A program made the translations under genes and the position numbers. From Methylococcaceae bacterium (GTDB lineage Bacteria; Pseudomonadota; Gammaproteobacteria; Methylococcales; Methylomonadaceae), in assembly GCA_013140465.1 (NCBI GenBank), contig JABFST010000211.1, positions 1-6,820 on the forward strand: a DNA stretch of 6,820 nt, written 5' to 3'. Of the stretch, positions 5,110 to 6,820 are shown piece after piece; position 1 is the stretch's first letter, and each line of letters opens with the position of its first letter. The notes beneath the pieces are model-generated. The model made no database searches. It was not told the DNA's origin and saw only the letters and a program-made list of their open reading frames with translations.

Positions 5110-5178
5110 CGTACGCAGGGTGGGCAAACAAACGCTGCTCACCCTGCGGCATAGTGTTTGGCGTTAGTGCAAAAACCG
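5110..5178. repeat. 69-bp repeat C, second copy
   Basis: Identical to 4901-4969 over all 69 bases, with the same GCAGGGTG / CACCCTGC hairpin. It is followed immediately by the terminator-like hairpin at 5178-5203. Confidence 0.8.
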
Positions 5179-5203
5179 TCCCCTCCTTTTTAAGGAGGGG
5201 GAC
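5178..5203. terminator. GC-rich hairpin, possible bidirectional terminator
   Basis: CCCCTCCTT (5180-5188) and AAGGAGGGG (5192-5200) pair perfectly around a TTT loop. On the minus strand the stem is followed by ACGGTTTTT, a reasonable terminator tail for the beta-propeller gene that ends about 105 bp earlier; on the plus strand the tail is TGTTTGTTT. CCCCTCC palindromes of this kind are also common dispersed repeats, so either reading is possible. Confidence 0.5.
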
Positions 5204-5307
5204 TGTTTGTTTACAAAGTGTTCAAGTGGCAGAGGCCTTAGCCTTGAAAACAGCACCACACCCTCTCAAAAAATAATTAAAATCAATAACTTAAAGCTAT
5301 AATCTCC

Positions 5308-6462
5308 CTAATGCGCATCATCAGTATGCCAAGCTGGCAACATAATGATGTCATGTGGGTTTAAACCTTGGTCTTTTAAGGTGTTGATCGTTGTTTTTAC
5401 TGTGTTTTTGGCTAAGTCAATAACAGTGATAGAGCCATCGTTCATATTTGCCAAATTTAAAAAATTATTTTGTACAAACGCATATTTTTCATCAGGTGAA
5501 AACACCGTGTGATGTGCGCCTTCGGCTGTGGGTATCGATGCCAACAATGCGGGCTGGGTTTTTAAGTCGCCGCTGATGTCAAAAATGTTTAACGCCCCGG
5601 GTGCAGCCGTCGTCACATACAGGCGATCATGCGCTTGGTTAAAGTAAATTTCTAAGGCAACGCCTTGTTTAAGTGCTGCAAAATCATACACTTCCTTAAA
5701 TGCAAACTGTTTGGTTTCGGCTTGCCAAATGGCTGTCCACAATTTGCCTTCAAACAACGTGGCAATATAGGCCATCGCGGGTTTGGCATGGGGCAAGAAC
5801 ACCGCTTCTACGGGGGCTGATCCTGAGGGCGACGCGCGTTCCGATAATTTGTGCGTGGACAACACCTTGCCGCTAGTCGCTTCAATAACCGTGACTGTTT
5901 CGCCATGATCGCCCAAATCCGACGCGCGAGCGGTGCTGGTCACTATCATCCGGTCGATGTCTTCTTGTAAGCCTATCCCGTGCGGATAACGGATAAAAGT
6001 GTCTTTGTCGGTTGCCGCAATCACTTGTTGTACACGGTCGGTTTGGGCATTGCCGACGATCACATTGCTGGATCCCATGCAGGTGAGATACCAAGTTTTT
6101 TGGTCTGCGGTAAACACCATGTCTTCACTGACTTGACATGCTGGCACGTCCAGCAACTCAATGGTATAGGGCTTGCGCCGCATATTGATGACCCGCAAAG
6201 CGCCATTGCCCAAGGCGGTGATATAGGCTTTGCTTAAGTCTTTGTTGTAAAAAATGTGGTGGGACAGTGTATCTGGCGGTAGCGGCAAATCATTCAGGAT
6301 TTTGCCAAATTGGGGCGAATCGGGTTCTATGTTGATGATCGCAATGCCTTCTTTACGCGGCGTGACACCCGCTTTGCTGTCGTAATTGACCATAGCCAAC
6401 ATGTCGGCTGTCGCCAAACTGGGCATGAGCAGTAAACAGCAACAGATTGTAGTAATTTTCAT
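5308..6462 (-). CDS. Secreted YncE-like beta-propeller protein with recurring histidines
   Basis: A 384-aa exported protein. With the ATG at 6462 the N-terminus is a Sec signal peptide (K2, hydrophobic run 6-16, likely cleavage after A19 in LATA-D), so it acts in the periplasm or outside. The rest is a repetitive beta-propeller: blade-like units close with patterns such as GSITVIDL (343-350) and GALNIFDI (289-296). Histidines recur at comparable blade positions: H68/H69, H161, H225, H278, H317/H318 and H370 (NPHD). That pattern recalls propellers whose central channel binds metal (nitrous oxide reductase, SBP56 methanethiol oxidase), but I see no firm match to either, so no activity is assigned. 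C109 and C128 could form a disulfide. The frame extends to an ATG at 6507, but GAGGGA lies five bases before 6462 and the longer form would hide the signal peptide. Single gene with its own promoter. Confidence 0.8.
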   Translation of the reverse strand: MKITTICCCLLLMPSLATADMLAMVNYDSKAGVTPRKEGIAIINIEPDSPQFGKILNDLPLPPDTLSHHIFYNKDLSKAYITALGNGALRVINMRRKPYTIELLDVPACQVSEDMVFTADQKTWYLTCMGSSNVIVGNAQTDRVQQVIAATDKDTFIRYPHGIGLQEDIDRMIVTSTARASDLGDHGETVTVIEATSGKVLSTHKLSERASPSGSAPVEAVFLPHAKPAMAYIATLFEGKLWTAIWQAETKQFAFKEVYDFAALKQGVALEIYFNQAHDRLYVTTAAPGALNIFDISGDLKTQPALLASIPTAEGAHHTVFSPDEKYAFVQNNFLNLANMNDGSITVIDLAKNTVKTTINTLKDQGLNPHDIIMLPAWHTDDAH

Positions 6463-6467
6463 AATCG

Positions 6468-6473
6468 TCCCTC
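6468..6473 (-). promoter_or_regulatory. Ribosome binding site setting the beta-propeller start
   Basis: GAGGGA on the minus strand lies five bases before the ATG at 6462. The upstream in-frame ATG at 6507 has no such site, so the mature start is 6462 and the signal peptide is at the N-terminus. Confidence 0.75.
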
Positions 6474-6495
6474 GTGTAGTTTTTGTGGATAAGGG

Positions 6496-6509
6496 ACATG
6501 CGTGCATGT
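6496..6509. promoter_or_regulatory. Palindrome in the beta-propeller leader
   Basis: A perfect dyad ACATGC-N2-GCATGT lies between the candidate -10 (6524-6529) and the ribosome site (6468-6473), roughly 8-21 bases into the predicted transcript. This is a typical place for a repressor operator. The regulator is unknown. Confidence 0.45.
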
Positions 6510-6523
6510 AAATGAATCACTTA

Positions 6524-6529
6524 ATTATA
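6524..6529 (-). promoter_or_regulatory. Consensus -10 box of the beta-propeller gene
   Basis: TATAAT on the minus strand, about 62 bases before the ATG at 6462, predicting a 5' leader of roughly 55 bases. The -35 position (near 6547-6552) falls at the edge of MITE-B copy 3 and does not resemble the sigma-70 consensus, so the insertion may have altered or replaced the original -35. Confidence 0.5.
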
Positions 6530-6551
6530 AGCCTTGCGACAGGGGCGATAG

Positions 6552-6678
6552 AGACTGTGAAAGAATTTGCTCACCGGAGTGAAAAAACATGTTTTTTCAC
6601 GCCAGTCTCTACTTAAAACAAAGGCTTACGAAAATAATAAACACCTATTTGTGAGTATTTAAATAACTTTCACCGTCT
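6552..6678. mobile_element. MITE-B copy 3 (127 bp) with clean target duplication
   Basis: Flanked by CGATAG on both sides (6546-6551 and 6679-6684). Ends are inverted repeats: AGACTGTGAAAG at the left and CTTTCACCGTCT at the right, with one mismatch. Inside is a perfect 22-bp palindrome at 6579-6600 with arms GTGAAAAAAC and GTTTTTTCAC joined by AT. Against copy 2 it lacks about 10 bp after GAAAGAATT. No coding capacity, so it must have been moved by a transposase elsewhere. It lies between the beta-propeller promoter and the end of the next gene. Confidence 0.88.
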
Positions 6679-6724
6679 CGATAGCAACCGCCCCTGCCTA
6701 TTCACTTCATGCCATGCACGTTAC

Positions 6725-6820
6725 TTAAGCTTCGGCAGTGGTTGGATCAATAATCGTTTTTACTTCGGATATGCGATTTGCCGGAAATCCGCCTTGTTCG
6801 GCATGGGCGAGTATGCTGGC
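6725..6820 (-). CDS. C-terminal end of an unidentified protein (partial)
   Basis: The last 31 codons and TAA stop of a gene that enters from the right edge on the minus strand. The tail reads GGFPANRISEVKTIIDP at about 10-26 of the visible part, then TTAEA. Composition and codon choice look coding (no rare repeats, hydrophobic and charged residues alternate), and the frame is open to the edge. I do not recognise the family. The stop codon is 40 bp from the right-hand target duplication of MITE-B copy 3, and no terminator hairpin of its own is visible, so the element's palindrome may end the transcript. Confidence 0.55.
   Translation of the reverse strand, partial: ASILAHAEQGGFPANRISEVKTIIDPTTAEA

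Larger units (their letters stand above)
4829..5178. repeat. Tandem duplication of MITE-B plus a 69-bp hairpin repeat
   Basis: The order is MITE-B (deleted, 4835-4900), repeat C (4901-4969), MITE-B (longer, 4973-5109), repeat C (5110-5178). The two C copies are identical over 69 bases, and the two B copies agree except for one base in their shared left part, so this is a recent direct duplication. The first B lacks about 71 bp that the second has; the break is at the internal CCAGTCTC and terminal GCAGTCTC sequences, suggesting a deletion between short matching sequences. Confidence 0.85.

Noticed and set aside
4829..5178. CRISPR-like array
   Set aside because: There are only two long repeat units without uniform short spacers; it is a tandem duplication of a mobile element plus a hairpin repeat.
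5882..6237. Alternative frames inside the beta-propeller gene
   Set aside because: They overlap a continuous secreted-protein frame with signal peptide and ribosome site, and have none of their own.
5308..6462. Methanethiol oxidase (SBP56) or nitrous oxide reductase
   Set aside because: The histidine pattern is suggestive, but the protein is shorter, lacks the family signatures I would expect, and has no CuA domain.
6463..6507. Fifteen-residue N-terminal extension of the beta-propeller protein
   Set aside because: The ATG at 6507 has no ribosome site, the extension would bury the signal peptide, and it covers the leader with the palindrome.

Overview
The window is a gene-sparse, repeat-rich stretch of a bacterial chromosome, most likely from a gammaproteobacterium. 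A type II sulfide:quinone oxidoreductase, a short LOV photoreceptor closely resembling Pseudomonas PpSB1-LOV, moderate GC and many small palindromic or MITE-like repeats all fit a gammaproteobacterium that is sulfur-exposed or methane-oxidising (Methylococcales-like). Order and genus cannot be fixed from this sequence alone.

Layout. Positions 1-349 carry no convincing gene, only hairpin repeats and a 140-bp mobile element (MITE-A copy 1) with an 8-bp target duplication. From 2182 down to 350 on the minus strand lies a compact three-gene operon: an SRPBCC-fold lipid/ligand-binding protein, a stand-alone LOV blue-light sensor with no effector domain, and a membrane di-iron sterol desaturase/fatty-acid hydroxylase-like enzyme. 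The two intergenic gaps are 39 bp each when the best-supported LOV start is used. A second MITE-A copy (161 bp, with its own 8-bp duplication) lies just upstream, so the operon is bracketed by direct copies of one element. Positions 2468-2779 hold several inverted repeats and no gene. A DUF599 membrane protein (minus) and the sulfide:quinone oxidoreductase (plus) diverge from a 142-bp regulatory region that contains a nested dyad. Positions 4815-5307 are filled by a tandem duplication of a second mobile element (MITE-B) plus a 69-bp hairpin repeat, ending in a terminator-like hairpin. A secreted beta-propeller protein with histidines recurring along its blades follows on the minus strand (5308-6462). 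Beyond it are a clean MITE-B copy (6552-6678) and the last 31 codons of an unidentified minus-strand gene that enters from the right edge.

How the genes may work together. The sulfide:quinone oxidoreductase oxidises sulfide at the membrane and feeds the quinone pool. The LOV operon looks like a light-responsive lipid-modification or lipid-handling module: sensor, membrane oxygenase and hydrophobic-ligand protein. The beta-propeller acts in the periplasm and may be a metal-dependent enzyme. The most notable signals are the LOV/SRPBCC/desaturase operon and two families of non-autonomous elements whose target duplications can be read directly from the sequence.
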